A stretch of 64,000 nucleotides of DNA from Gimesia algae (GTDB lineage Bacteria; Planctomycetota; Planctomycetia; Planctomycetales; Planctomycetaceae): positions 6,751,096-6,815,095 of the forward strand of contig NZ_CP036343.1 of NCBI RefSeq assembly GCF_007746795.1. Direction: 5' to 3'. Of this stretch, positions 36,970-46,701 are shown in pieces (position 1 is the first letter of the stretch; each line of letters opens with the position of its first letter). A program made the position numbers and the translations under genes. The notes below the pieces were generated by a model. That model was not told where the DNA came from. It did no database searches and worked only from the letters and a program-made list of their open reading frames with translations.

Positions 36970-37265
36970 TTCCGTTTCGCAGTGATAATGGTCCCGAGTT
37001 CACGGCAGAGCGGGTTCGAGACTGGCTCCGCAGGGTGGAAGTGATGACCTTGTTCATTGAACCAGGCAGTCCCTGGGAAAACGGTTACATCGAATCCTTC
37101 AACGGAAAGCTGAGAGATGACTTGCTCAATAGTGAAATCTTCGATATGATTATGGAAATCAAAGTACTGATCGAACGCTGGAGGAGAGATTACAACTCTA
37201 TCAGGCCGCACAGTTCACTGGGCTACAGAGCCACGGTGCCGGATGCGAGGCTGTTCTCAAGGTGA
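36970..37265 (+). pseudogene. IS3-family orfB C-terminal fragment
   Basis: The frame reads SDNGPEFTAERVRDWLRRVEVMTLFIEPGSPWENGYIESFNGKLRDDLL...RPHSSLGYRATVPDARLFS. It is similar to but distinct from the IS3 copies at 32-33 kb and on the opposite strand. Everything upstream of the DDE-core end is lost. Confidence 0.85.
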
Positions 37266-37380
37266 AGTTGAAGGCCATTATGTCAGAGGTCGGCGATTGG
37301 CTGATGAGTTGAGCGAAACAACGGCATATAATCCGGTGAATTTGAATGCAAGGGTACTTGTTATTGCGAGAAAAAGAATT

Positions 37381-38319
37381 GTGCAGCCGCCGTCGTCAAT
37401 AACGAACGCTGAACGGATCTTTGGGGCCTACGACATTCGTGGCGTAGTCAGCCAGAGCTTGGACAGTCGTAATGTACGAGCGATCGCCGGCACGTTCGGA
37501 AACTACTTGTGCCCGGAAGAGCCGGGACGATTTCTGATCGGCCACGATACTCGTTTGAGTTCTCCGGCGGTGAGCGTCGGGCTCCGAGAGGAAGGCCACC
37601 AAGTCGTCAAGATCGGCCTGGCAACGACTCCGATGGTATATTGGTATGGGGCGGACCGCGAGTTTGATGGTTCCGTCATGGTGACGGCCAGACATTTACA
37701 GCCGGAATACAACGGTCTGAAGCTCTGCGAGCGAGATGCCAAACCTTTGAGTGGCGTCCATGGACTGCCAGAAATCGCGGCCGCCATAGCGAATCCACCC
37801 GGCGTATCGAAGCGACCCATCAGTCAGGCGGGTGGAAACCCGATCCGTACATGCGTGGGCCACGCATTCATCAAGCTGGCTATGCGCAAGCAACAGGCGC
37901 TCTTCGCGGTCGAACTCTCAGGTTATTACTACTATTCCGATCTGCACTTTACCGATAACGGTCTCCGCACGCTGATTGAGCTGATCAATCTAGTGTCGGC
38001 CGGTGGTGCGCCATTGTCCGAAATGCTGGCGCGCGTCCAGATATATCACACAAGTGGCGAGATCAATCAACAGGTTCCCGATCGCGACCGAGTCCTTGAC
38101 GGGCTTAAAGTTGCTTATCACGACGGGCAGATCGACCATCTCGACGGATTGTCCGTCGACTATCCCGATTGGTGGTTTAACGTTTGCAGTTCGCTCACGG
38201 AGCCTCTGCTTCGGATCAACCTTGGCGCCAGCCGCCAAGATCGCTTGGAAAAAGAACGCAAGACGTTATTCTCACGAATTGATCATATCATCGACGAAAT
38301 CGGAAAAGTCCCCGACTAG
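37381..38319 (+). CDS. Shortened phosphohexomutase (PMM/PGM family)
   Basis: A protein of about 312 aa from GTG 37381 (the open frame extends upstream into IS sequence), against about 450 aa for the family. Domain I is clear: FGAYDIRGVV, FLIGHDTRLSS. The catalytic loop, normally TASHNP, reads TARHLQPEYNG, so the phosphorylated Ser is Arg. After about residue 145 the sequence jumps to domain III (GGNPIRTCVGHAFIKLAMRKQQALFAVELSGYYYYSD...), so most of domain II is missing in frame; the domain IV end is present. It is probably inactive as a mutase. It heads the gpmA-pfk gene string. Confidence 0.75.
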   Translation: MQPPSSITNAERIFGAYDIRGVVSQSLDSRNVRAIAGTFGNYLCPEEPGRFLIGHDTRLSSPAVSVGLREEGHQVVKIGLATTPMVYWYGADREFDGSVMVTARHLQPEYNGLKLCERDAKPLSGVHGLPEIAAAIANPPGVSKRPISQAGGNPIRTCVGHAFIKLAMRKQQALFAVELSGYYYYSDLHFTDNGLRTLIELINLVSAGGAPLSEMLARVQIYHTSGEINQQVPDRDRVLDGLKVAYHDGQIDHLDGLSVDYPDWWFNVCSSLTEPLLRINLGASRQDRLEKERKTLFSRIDHIIDEIGKVPD

Positions 38320-38334
38320 AAACGGAATCACAAC

Positions 38335-39084
38335 ATGCACCAGCTCGTGCTATTGCGTCACGGACAGAGCCAGTGGAATCTGGAGAATCGATTTACGGGC
38401 TGGACGGACGTGGACCTCAGCGAACAGGGCATTCAAGAGGCACGGCATGCCGGCCAACTCCTGCGGGAGAGCGGCTTCGAGTTTGACGTTGTTTATACCT
38501 CGGTTCTGAAACGTGCGATTCGCACGATGTGGATCGCGCTCGAAGAAACCGACCAAATGTGGTTGCCGGTCGTCAGGCATTGGCGCTTGAACGAACGGCA
38601 CTACGGTGCGCTCCAGGGATTGAATAAAGCAGATACGGCGAAAGAACAGGGCGCGGAACAGGTCCACATTTGGCGGCGTTCTTATGCGGATCGGCCGCCT
38701 GTGCTGGCAGAAGATGACCAACGGTTTCCGGGCCGCGACCGTCGCTACGCCAGTTTGTCGACAGTTGAAATCCCACGGGCCGAGAGCCTGAAAGATGTGC
38801 TGCAGCGCTTTCTGCCCTACTGGAGTGAAACGATCGCACCGCAAGTTCGGCGCGGCAATCGCGTGCTGATCGTTGCCCACGGCAACAGTCTCCGCGCCCT
38901 CGTCAAGTTTCTGGAAAACCTGTCGGAGCAAGAGGTCGTGGACTTGAATATTCCCACGGGGATCCCGCGCGTGTATCGGCTCGACGCCCAGTTGAATCCG
39001 ATCGCCAAGTCGTATCTTGGCGATGCCGAGACCGCCAGAAAGGCCGCGCAGGCGGTCGCTAATCAAGCCTCGCTAGAAGGGTAG
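38335..39084 (+). CDS. gpmA: 2,3-bisphosphoglycerate-dependent phosphoglycerate mutase
   Basis: A 249-aa dPGM that interconverts 3- and 2-phosphoglycerate. The catalytic histidine is H9 in [10 protein letters not shown], followed by [13 protein letters not shown], the second box [14 protein letters not shown] and the last [15 protein letters not shown]. Length is normal for the family. It lies 15 nt after the mutase-like gene and 7 nt before the PfkB gene. GC-rich, like the rest of this island. Confidence 0.95.
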   Translation: MHQLVLLRHGQSQWNLENRFTGWTDVDLSEQGIQEARHAGQLLRESGFEFDVVYTSVLKRAIRTMWIALEETDQMWLPVVRHWRLNERHYGALQGLNKADTAKEQGAEQVHIWRRSYADRPPVLAEDDQRFPGRDRRYASLSTVEIPRAESLKDVLQRFLPYWSETIAPQVRRGNRVLIVAHGNSLRALVKFLENLSEQEVVDLNIPTGIPRVYRLDAQLNPIAKSYLGDAETARKAAQAVANQASLEG

Positions 39085-39091
39085 TCAAGTC

Positions 39092-40045
39092 ATGCGAGAA
39101 TCGCCAGTTGTATCGATTGCCACTCTCACCCTCAATCCGTGCCTGGACGTGAGCTACGAATTTCCGAGTTTGGTGCGTGACGAGAAGGTGCGAGCCAACC
39201 ACACACGGTTCGATCCCGGTGGTAACGGGATCAACGTTGGCAGGGCATTGAAGCAACTGGACGCGCCGGCAACCAATTGCTGTATTCTGGCCGGCGAGAT
39301 CGGCGAGCTGGTCGCGCGGCTCGTTGGAAACCAACTGGACAACCTCGTTGCTGTGCGGATGTCTGGTGAAACTCGCATCAACTGCACGATTCTGGAAGAG
39401 AATCCGCGTACCCAATACGAGGTGGATGGCGTCGGGCCGGCCGTAGCGCCAGCAGTCCTCGACCAAGTCACCGACAGGTTCTTGGCCGGCGCCCAAGGCG
39501 GATTCGGCGTTTTGACTGGATCGCTCCCGGCCGGAGTGCCGGAAACTGTTTACGCCGATCTCGTCGAAAGGCTGCGCCAACGCGATGTTCTGGCAATCGT
39601 GGACACCAAGGGGCCGATGCTTGCCAGTGCGATCGAACATGGTCCTTACCTGATCAAACCGAATCGGTATGAGCTGGAACGACATTGTGGCCACCCACTG
39701 CCGAAGCGAGAGGACGTGGTTGAGGAGGCTCGCAGATTGCAGCGCAAGGGTGTGACCTATGTCTGCGTTTCGTTGGGCGGCGAAGGGGCCGTCCTCGTGG
39801 GTCCGGAAAATGCACATCATGCGACTGCGCCGCACGTCCAAATTCGCTCGACGGTCGGCGCCGGGGATTCGCTGGTCGGCGGGCTGGTGGCCGCATTCGC
39901 GCAGGGGCGCGACATCGCCGCCGCGCTACGTTTAGGCATCGCCTGCGGCAGCGGCACGGCGCAACACCCGGGCACGAGCCTTTTTACGCGAGAGGATATC
40001 GAACGACTGGAAACCCAAGTGACAGTGAAACTGCTAGACGCTTAG
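39092..40045 (+). CDS. PfkB-family phosphofructokinase (1-PFK-like)
   Basis: A 317-aa ribokinase-family sugar kinase, in the LacC/FruK/PfkB group by its start ATLTLNPCLDVSYEF and PGGNGINVGRALKQL. GSLPAGVP and the ATP-site motif GAGDSLVGG with catalytic D259 are intact. It would phosphorylate fructose 6-phosphate or 1-phosphate; the sequence does not decide which. Part of the gpmA string, upstream of a class I aldolase. Confidence 0.88.
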   Translation: MRESPVVSIATLTLNPCLDVSYEFPSLVRDEKVRANHTRFDPGGNGINVGRALKQLDAPATNCCILAGEIGELVARLVGNQLDNLVAVRMSGETRINCTILEENPRTQYEVDGVGPAVAPAVLDQVTDRFLAGAQGGFGVLTGSLPAGVPETVYADLVERLRQRDVLAIVDTKGPMLASAIEHGPYLIKPNRYELERHCGHPLPKREDVVEEARRLQRKGVTYVCVSLGGEGAVLVGPENAHHATAPHVQIRSTVGAGDSLVGGLVAAFAQGRDIAAALRLGIACGSGTAQHPGTSLFTREDIERLETQVTVKLLDA

Positions 40046-40336
40046 CCGCCATGGCTGCAGAAGGGAGTGCGGACCGAGTCCGTCGTGAATGCCAATGGAT
40101 TGGGCGATTATCGCTTTGTTGAGCTTGGTTGGTGCAGGCGCCATCGTGACGAGCTTCACCGCCGATCCAGTACTTTTGCACGTAACCTACTTGGTATTTG
40201 TTGCTGCAGTGGCATCGTCGAGATAAAATGATTAAAGAAACTACGCCCATTGCCATCGTCACCAAACCCCTGAAGCGACAAGTGACGTCATTGTGCAGAG
40301 TACTATCATAAGGCAAGTTTTTTGAGGTTGGATCAA
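40046..40336. other. Intergenic region
   Basis: About 290 nt between the kinase and aldolase genes. No gene or clear terminator. GAGG at 40324 serves as ribosome-binding site of the aldolase gene. Confidence 0.5.
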
Positions 40337-41254
40337 ATGGAAAACGAGCTAGAAGTCAACATACCGCTGGATGTCGCGCCCTCGGCGCGGGAGACCTACG
40401 TCGATAACTACCGCACACTGACCAGCGACGTCGGACGCGTGATGCTGATGGCAGGCGATCAAAAGGTCGAGCATCTGAACGACGACTTCGTCGGGCCGGA
40501 CATCTCGCCCGAAGACGGCGACCCTGAGCATCTGTTCCAGGTCGCCGCCAAAGCTCGCATCGGCGCGTTCGCCACGCACCTGGGGCTGATCGCACGCTAT
40601 GGGGCCGACTATCCCAGCCTCCCTTATCTGGTCAAGCTGAACGGCAAGACCAATCTCATGAAAACCGACCAACGCGATCCTGTCAGCCGCCAATGGCACA
40701 CGCTGGAACAACTGGCTCGCTTTCGAGATGAGTCAGGCCTCAAGATTGTTGGAGTCGGCTTCACGATCTATCCCGGCAGCCAATTCGAGCACGAAATGCT
40801 GATCGAGGCGACGCGGCTGATCTTCGAGGCGCATCAAATGGGACTGGTCACGATCCTGTGGGCGTACCCGCGCGGGAAGGCGGTCACGAATGAGTTGGAC
40901 CCGCATTTGATCGCGGGCGTTACTGGGCTGGCCGGCAGTTTGGGCACGGATTTTGTCAAAGTAAATTACCCACACGCGCAGGATGGTAAACCGGCAGAGC
41001 GTTTCAAAGAAGCGGTCCTGGCGGCGGGACGGACCAAGGTGATCTGTGCCGGCGGCAAGGGGACCAAAGCCAAAAAGTTTCTGGCGCGTCTGCACGACCA
41101 GATCCACATCAGCGGCGCCATCGGTAACGCTACCGGACGCAACATCCACCAACTTCCCCTGGACGAGGCTGTCCGCTTCTGCAACGCCATCTATGCCGTC
41201 TCCGTCGAGAACAGAAGCGTTGACGAAGCGCTCGCGATCTATCAAAAGAAGTAA
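40337..41254 (+). CDS. Class I fructose-bisphosphate aldolase (DhnA/archaeal type)
   Basis: A 305-aa TIM-barrel aldolase from ATG 40337 (SD GAGG; a TTG five codons upstream is less likely). Features: MLMAGDQKVEHLNDDF, LVKLNGKTNLM, and TDFVKVNYP, where the Lys is the likely Schiff-base residue. ICAGGKGTKAKKF and a phosphate-binding GAIGNATGRNIHQ end the barrel. It would cleave fructose 1,6-bisphosphate to triose phosphates. Same strand as the kinase. Confidence 0.85.
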   Translation: MENELEVNIPLDVAPSARETYVDNYRTLTSDVGRVMLMAGDQKVEHLNDDFVGPDISPEDGDPEHLFQVAAKARIGAFATHLGLIARYGADYPSLPYLVKLNGKTNLMKTDQRDPVSRQWHTLEQLARFRDESGLKIVGVGFTIYPGSQFEHEMLIEATRLIFEAHQMGLVTILWAYPRGKAVTNELDPHLIAGVTGLAGSLGTDFVKVNYPHAQDGKPAERFKEAVLAAGRTKVICAGGKGTKAKKFLARLHDQIHISGAIGNATGRNIHQLPLDEAVRFCNAIYAVSVENRSVDEALAIYQKK

Positions 41255-41301
41255 AGCCAGATTCGCCGGCAGAACCAGATGCCTAGGCGCACGCCGAAGC
41301 T

Positions 41302-41577
41302 TTACATCGCTTCGTTCAACTTCTCGACGAGCCGGTTAATCTCCGCCATGCATTTGCGATGATGATCGGCCAGGTGCTTGTGAACTTCGCGCGTTTGCTC
41401 GTGCGCGGCATCCAATTCCCGATGCTCGACGGACAATTGTTCATGGTCCGAGTTCTCGCCGGTCTGTTCGTGCCGTGCGATTTCATGCTCATGATGTTGC
41501 ACGTGCATTTCGTGCCGGTTGATCTCCAAGTAATGCTCTTCCAGAGCCGCGTCCTGATCGAGAATCAAAGCTTGCGC
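41302..41577 (-). pseudogene. His-rich coiled-coil protein, 3' part (split by IS630)
   Basis: Continuing in frame from the IS630 junction, this encodes AQALILDQDAALEEHYLEINRHEMHVQHHEHEIARHEQ...ADHHRKCMAEINRLVEKLNEAM. It aligns with residues about 45-135 of the intact paralogue at 61552-61959. The 5' part lies at 44011-44134, beyond a 2.4-kb insertion. Joining the parts at the duplicated TA restores ALAALAQALILDQD without a frame change. Confidence 0.85.
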
Positions 41578-42374
41578 TAGTAACTCGGCTCTTAAGTTCG
41601 TTCCTACCAGAAAGTTTTTTTACGTCGTTTTCCTGTTTTTTGTAGACCACCAGATTGCTGATGACAAAAATGCTCTTCCAAGGTTTGATGAGGAATCTCA
41701 CCTCGCCCACCAGAACCAGGGAAGAGCAATGTCAGGCAAGGCTGCCCGTATTGAATTGACGTCGTGTATGCATCAGATTTTATCGCAACTGGCTGCGAGT
41801 CGGAATGCCAGCCGGGCAATTATTGTGCGTGCCCGGATCATTTTACTCGCATTCAACAAGCTTGATAATCAGACCATCGCAGACACTGTCAAACGCTGCC
41901 CCAAAACGGTCGGACTTTGGCGACGTCGCTGGCGGGACTCTTCTCAGGCACTCCTGCAGATGCAGTTCAACCTCAACCAGAGTGCCTTCCAACGGGCGAT
42001 CATTGATACACTCAGCGACGCACCCCGCAGCGGATCGCCAGGACGTTTTACTAACGAACAGATTTCGGGACTGATTTCACTGGCTTGTGAGAAGCCCCAG
42101 AACAGCGGGCGACCGGTGACATCCTGGACGGGAGCCGAACTTGCCGACGAAGCACAACGGCGTCAACTGGTCGATTCGATTTCCACCAGCCATGTGAATC
42201 GGATCTTGCGTGAAGTGAGTCTGAAGCCCCATCGCAGCCGTTACTGGTGTAACACTACCGAGAAAGATCCTGAGTTGTTTCAGCGGCAGGTAGAGACGGT
42301 CTGCCGAACTTACTATGAGGCGCCGCAGTTGTATGACCGACAGAGAACTCACACGGTCTGTATTGACGAAATGA

Positions 42375-42847
42375 CTAGAGGTGGTCCGAAAACCGTTTAA
42401 TCATGGTGAACAGGCAGGCGAGCTTCACAAAGCTTGTGTAAAGGTGATTGTGATACTCCCAACGTGTCACCACGCGTCGATAATTATGTAACCATGAGAT
42501 TGTTCTCTCGACGATCCAACGTCGCTTGTAACGTCGAAGCTTGCGGCCATCCTGAGTTTTCTGTTTCCGGTTTTTGATATCTCGATGGGGACAGATAAAA
42601 TCGATTTTCTGATCAGCAAGATGATCACGCAGTTTCTGAGAATCTCCCGCTTTATCGTAAATCAATCGCTGAGGATGTCGTTTTTTCAATGTCATTTTTG
42701 CAATTAACGGTTCGACCAGAATCGCTTCATTACGGTTTGCTGATTCCGTCTCGACAGCCAGGGGAATTCCCTGGGCGTCCACGCAAATCATAATCTTAGT
42801 TCCTTTGCCACGGCGTGTCGGTCCAACCTGTTTACCCCTTTTTTTGC
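42375..42847 (-). CDS. IS5-family transposase, second frame
   Basis: Catalytic C-terminal part: GKKRGKQVGPTRRGKGTKIMICVDAQGIPL, IYDKAGDSQKLRDHL and the YKRRWIVERTISWLHNYRR box with the Glu. It has no start of its own that makes sense and is probably made by -1 frameshifting on AAAAAAAGGGG from the first frame, typical of this IS5 subgroup. Confidence 0.85.
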
Positions 42848-43306
42848 CGAAGCAAATGTGCCATCGGCAAAGGTTTCCGTCAGGTCTAAAATCTCCGATT
42901 CTTCCAAGGCTCTCAATAATCGTTCTAATGCTTGATCGAATAAACCTGACTCCGACCATTCCTTCAAACGATCATGACAGGTTGATTTCGGCGGATACTT
43001 CTCTGGTAAATCTTTCCAGCGGGCTCCTGTCCGCAGCACCCACATAATGCCATTGAAACAGGCTCTGGGTTTTGCTTTGGGACGTCCACCCTGGGGTGCC
43101 GGAGGTTCCCAGGGAAATAAATCCTCTATTAAACTCCATTGTTTATCGGTTAATTCAACAGTTGGGTCCGTCCTGGATCCCGTGTCGACGAGCCGGCTTA
43201 GCTCTGTACGGGATCGTGTGGGCATGATAAAGCCTCCTTTCAGAGAACAGAATCATGCAAATCTCAGACCAGACTGTTCACACTTTTCTTAGTTTTCGGA
43301 TACCCT
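42379..43306 (-). mobile_element. IS5-family element inside IS630
   Basis: 928 bp flanked by CTAG direct repeats (42375-42378, 43307-43310), the 4-bp IS5-type target duplication. Imperfect ends AGGTGGTCCGAAAAC and AGGGTATCCGAAAAC. Two overlapping minus-strand transposase frames fill it. Confidence 0.9.
42788..43225 (-). CDS. IS5-family transposase, first frame
   Basis: 145 aa with the N-terminal DUF4096-like domain (LTDKQWSLIEDLFPWEPPAPQGGRPKAKPRACFNGIMWVLRTGARW) and the start of the DDE domain (ETFADGTFASAKKG). It needs a -1 frameshift at the A7G4 run (complement of 42835-42845) to join the second frame. SD AGGAGG precedes the ATG. Confidence 0.88.
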   Translation of the reverse strand: MPTRSRTELSRLVDTGSRTDPTVELTDKQWSLIEDLFPWEPPAPQGGRPKAKPRACFNGIMWVLRTGARWKDLPEKYPPKSTCHDRLKEWSESGLFDQALERLLRALEESEILDLTETFADGTFASAKKGVNRLDRHAVAKELRL

Positions 43307-44010
43307 CTAGCCTGCAGGCTAACGAACGCCGGGCTGAGACAAAACCGCCACGTCCCGGTCAACCGGCCAGGGAAGAGTTTCAGTATACCCGTCATGGTGC
43401 TGTGTGCGTGACTGCCAACTGGCATGTGGTACAAGGTCAACTCTTTGCCACGACGATCACCGAAACACGGGACAATCATGATTTTGCCCGTCACATCGCG
43501 CAGACGATCGCCACTGATCCACAGGCAGGCTGGGTGTTTGTTGTCGACAATTTAAACACGCACTGTGGTGCGCCACTCGTCGAATTGGTAGCGCAGCAAC
43601 TGGGAATCAATCCGGCCCATCTGGGAAAAGTAAAACGGCACGGCGTGTTGAAAACAATGACCAGTCGGCGTGAGTTTCTGACCGATCCAACGCATCGCAT
43701 CCGCTTTGTTTATCTGCCCAAGCACAGTTCCTGGTTGAACCAGATCGAAATCGTGTTCGGCATCATTAAACGACGGGCACTGCGTCGAGGCAGCTTCACT
43801 TCCAAACAGGACCTGATCGAAAAACTGCAGCAGTTCATTGAATACTTCAACCAGCACATGGCCCGTCCCATGCGCTGGACCTACGCCGGATACCACACGA
43901 AGAAGCAACAGCAGATCGAACGCCCACGCACCTGGAGAGAACTCAGGAAAACCAGGAAACAATGGCAACAATTCGCCTTGGTGGGAAATTATTTGTAAGC
44001 GGAGTTACTA

Positions 44011-44134
44011 GCGCCGCTAGTGCTTTCTTATGCTGCGCCCGCCAGCGACCGATATCGTCCAGCCAACTGGCGTGTTCGCTTTGTGCCAGACGGTGCTCCC
44101 GGTGCATGGAAAGATGTTCTTGTTCGGTACTCAT
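44011..44134 (-). pseudogene. His-rich coiled-coil protein, 5' part (split by IS630)
   Basis: Encodes MSTEQEHLSMHREHRLAQSEHASWLDDIGRWRAQHKKALAAL, matching the start of the intact paralogue at 61959. The frame then enters the IS630 end. The remaining part is at 41302-41577. Confidence 0.88.
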
Positions 44135-44209
44135 TTGTTTCCTTTCATGGGCTTTGGTAAGGCAATTAAAATAAGTCTCGCCTTTAAGGTCGGCATGTCG
44201 GATCTCACG

Positions 44210-45060
44210 TTATTCTGGGAGCCATCCGGTCTCAACCTTTGGAAGCAGTCCAGTGCAAGCCTTAATAAACTCGACCAGGTCCTTCTTATCCTGCTCGGTC
44301 AGTTTTTCAATTCGCTTGTAGCGGTAGTCCAGATTGCGGTTTGCGTACCCTTCTTGAGCGTACCAATTGACTACGTCCTCGAGCGTTGCGAGACTGCCGT
44401 CGTGCATGTAAGGCGCAGTATAGACAGAGTCGCGGATCGTCGGTGTCTTGAAGGCACCCCAGTCTTTCGGTTTCTTGGTCACGCTGTAGCGGCCGAGATC
44501 GGGGGCTTCGGTTGCCAACCCAATACCAGCGTTGTGATACAGCTCGTCTGTAAAGTTCACGCCGTTGTGACATGCACTGTACCATGCCTTATTGCCGAAG
44601 AAAAGGTACTCTCCCCGCTTGTCGCTTTCGGCCATCGGATGCGCGTCCGCGTCTGACTTAACCTGTCGGTAGTCGGCGGCCAATGCCGGATCGTCTTGCA
44701 GATCTTCGTCGTCGAGTCCTTGAAAGCTTCCCATCGCGTGTGATAGTCGTATAGCCGCATGTCAAAGAAGAGCTGACGTCCCAGCTCAATTTTGGCACGT
44801 GTTAAAGGACGTTTCTAGAGGTCCATCGCCTGTCCCGCACTAGGTTCGAGCCACATCGGAAAATCAATATCGAGCGGCTCGTGATTTGTGGTGTTCTCAA
44901 GCCAAGCCCAGATCTCTGCAATTTCGAGCGGACCCTGCCCCGCGATCCCTGTCGTGAGATCAGGCGACTCGAGCTTGACCTTTCGCCGTTTCGCCTTAAT
45001 GGCCGCATCGCCGTCCGCCTGCTCAACTACCGGCTTCTTGACGACGTGTATCGCAGACGA
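44210..45060 (-). pseudogene. Di-haem cytochrome c peroxidase, degenerate
   Basis: The upstream part reads KVKLESPDLTTGIAGQGPLEIAEIWAWLENT...PMWLEPSAGQAMDL, an in-frame TAG (about 44817), then KRPLTRAKIELGRQLFFDMRLYDY, the family's N-terminal helix. The CxxCH of haem 1 is lost across a frame change near 44740. The C-terminal domain (44210-44734) is open, but its haem motif reads YSACH, lacking the first Cys. FTDELYHNAGIGL and TPTIRDSVYTAPYMHDGSLATLEDVV confirm the family. Inactive. Confidence 0.85.
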
Positions 45061-45187
45061 TGAGTCATCTAGGGGTTTTCTGCAGCGGGGCTTGTCCCCT
45101 CACGGGTGCACCCAAGCAAGCAGAGCAGGGCACAAAAACACACGAAAGTACACTCTTCATCGTGCTTCTCCTTATTGGTTAGCCCAC

Positions 45188-45844
45188 TTAATGAGACTCT
45201 TCTAGCGGTTTGTAGCAAAACCACCAGTCGTAGCCCTGGTATTCATCCAGTCGTTTCTCCGCGGTTTCCTGATCGCTGGCTGGCGGCACGATAACCTGGT
45301 CGCCGATCAGTTCGTTTTTCGGCCAATCGGCGGGCATCGCGCCCTGGGCGTCCGAGATTTGCAGGGCCCGCACCGACCGCAGAACCTCGTCGATGTTGCG
45401 GCCAATCTCCTGCGGATAATACAGCACGACGCGCACGATGCCCTGGGCGTCGACGATGAAGACGGCCCGCACGGTGTTGGTCCCTTTCTCCGGATGCAGC
45501 ATGCCGAGCGTGTTGGCGATGGTGTCGTTGGCGGCGATCACGGGAAACTGAATTTTTATGTCCAGATTCTCCCTGATCCATTCGATCCACTTAATGTGAC
45601 AAAAGACCTGGTCCACCGACAGGCCAATCAGCCGGCACCCCAGCTTTTCGAATTCAGCGTGTCGTTTCTGAAAAGCGAAGAACTCGGTCGTGCAGACGGG
45701 TGTAAAGTCGCCAGGATGACTGAACAGCACGAACCACGATCCCTGCATGTCGTCCGGTAAACACATCCGGCCGTGCGTGGTCTGAACATCAAGTTTGGGA
45801 AACGCATCTCCGAGCAACGGCATCGATTCTCTTGTGTCCGACAT
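45188..45844 (-). CDS. 1-Cys (Prx6-type) peroxiredoxin
   Basis: A 218-aa thiol peroxidase. The peroxidatic Cys is C51 in [12 protein letters not shown]; the Prx6-like C-terminal extension carries [16 protein letters not shown] and [13 protein letters not shown]. No clear resolving Cys pair. I chose ATG 45844, with AAAGGA 7 nt before it; an ATG 33 nt upstream is possible. It would reduce peroxides in the cytosol. It lies between the broken peroxidase and LDH genes. Confidence 0.93.
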   Translation of the reverse strand: MSDTRESMPLLGDAFPKLDVQTTHGRMCLPDDMQGSWFVLFSHPGDFTPVCTTEFFAFQKRHAEFEKLGCRLIGLSVDQVFCHIKWIEWIRENLDIKIQFPVIAANDTIANTLGMLHPEKGTNTVRAVFIVDAQGIVRVVLYYPQEIGRNIDEVLRSVRALQISDAQGAMPADWPKNELIGDQVIVPPASDQETAEKRLDEYQGYDWWFCYKPLEESH

Positions 45845-45877
45845 CGACTGGTCCTTTTGAATGTGTGGAATATGCAC

Positions 45878-46124
45878 GCGCGTTTTTATGTCAGATCAGA
45901 TATTGTAGCAGAATAACACATTTGGAGATAGTGCGCTGCCAGCGAAAATCACACTAAATTGGGCGATCTAGAGGTGATTTGTGAAGATGAGGACTGCCTT
46001 GTTTTCACGCGACTGTGGTTAAAGCAGTGCTCAGTCATTGAGCATTAGGGGTTGGGGTGCTCTTCAACTAGGCAGCTTTAAGCTTGCAATGCTTGATCTC
46101 CAAATGTCTGGCAGAATAAGCCGA
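45878..46124. other. Intergenic region
   Basis: About 250 nt between the peroxiredoxin and LDH genes on the same strand. AGGTGATTTGTGAAG and nearby sequence show no gene; the AT-rich stretch next to 45880-45930 probably contains the peroxiredoxin promoter. Confidence 0.4.
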
Positions 46125-46535
<411 letters not shown>

Positions 46536-46701
46536 TCACTAATCGTCGTTGCAATTCCGCGACGTTGCGTATCTCCGCTCAATTCTCCCGTGACAGGACT
46601 CGACTGCCGCGTGACAAGCTGCGGCAATGTCGGTCAGATCGGCCGTGGGGTCGGGAAACGGCATGGTCGAGGATTCGAGATACATTTGCTTCCTTGCCGA
46701 C

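Larger units (their letters stand above)
41729..43998 (+). pseudogene. IS630-family transposase split by IS5
   Basis: The N-terminal part (41729 to about 42378) has an HTH (QTIADTVKRCPKTVGLWRRRW), a winged-helix RPVTSWTGAELADEAQRR and the first Asp in VCIDEMT. The C-terminal part (43307-43998) continues SLQANERRAETKPPRPGQP and carries VVDNLNTH, with the second Asp, and LPKHSSWLNQIEIVFG, with the Glu. Removing the IS5 and one CTAG restores one frame. Inactive unless IS5 excises. Confidence 0.9.
41580..44008 (+). mobile_element. IS630-family element (interrupted by IS5)
   Basis: The ends read GTAACTCGGCTCTTA at 41580 and, inverted, GTAACTCCGCTTA at 44008, flanked on both sides by TA (41578-41579 and 44009-44010), the IS630 target duplication. 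It sits inside the His-rich gene. Its transposase gene is itself interrupted at 42375-43310 by an IS5 element. Confidence 0.88.

Noticed and set aside
44030..44656. 208-aa plus-strand frame
   Set aside because: Antisense of the degenerate peroxidase and of the His-rich gene start.
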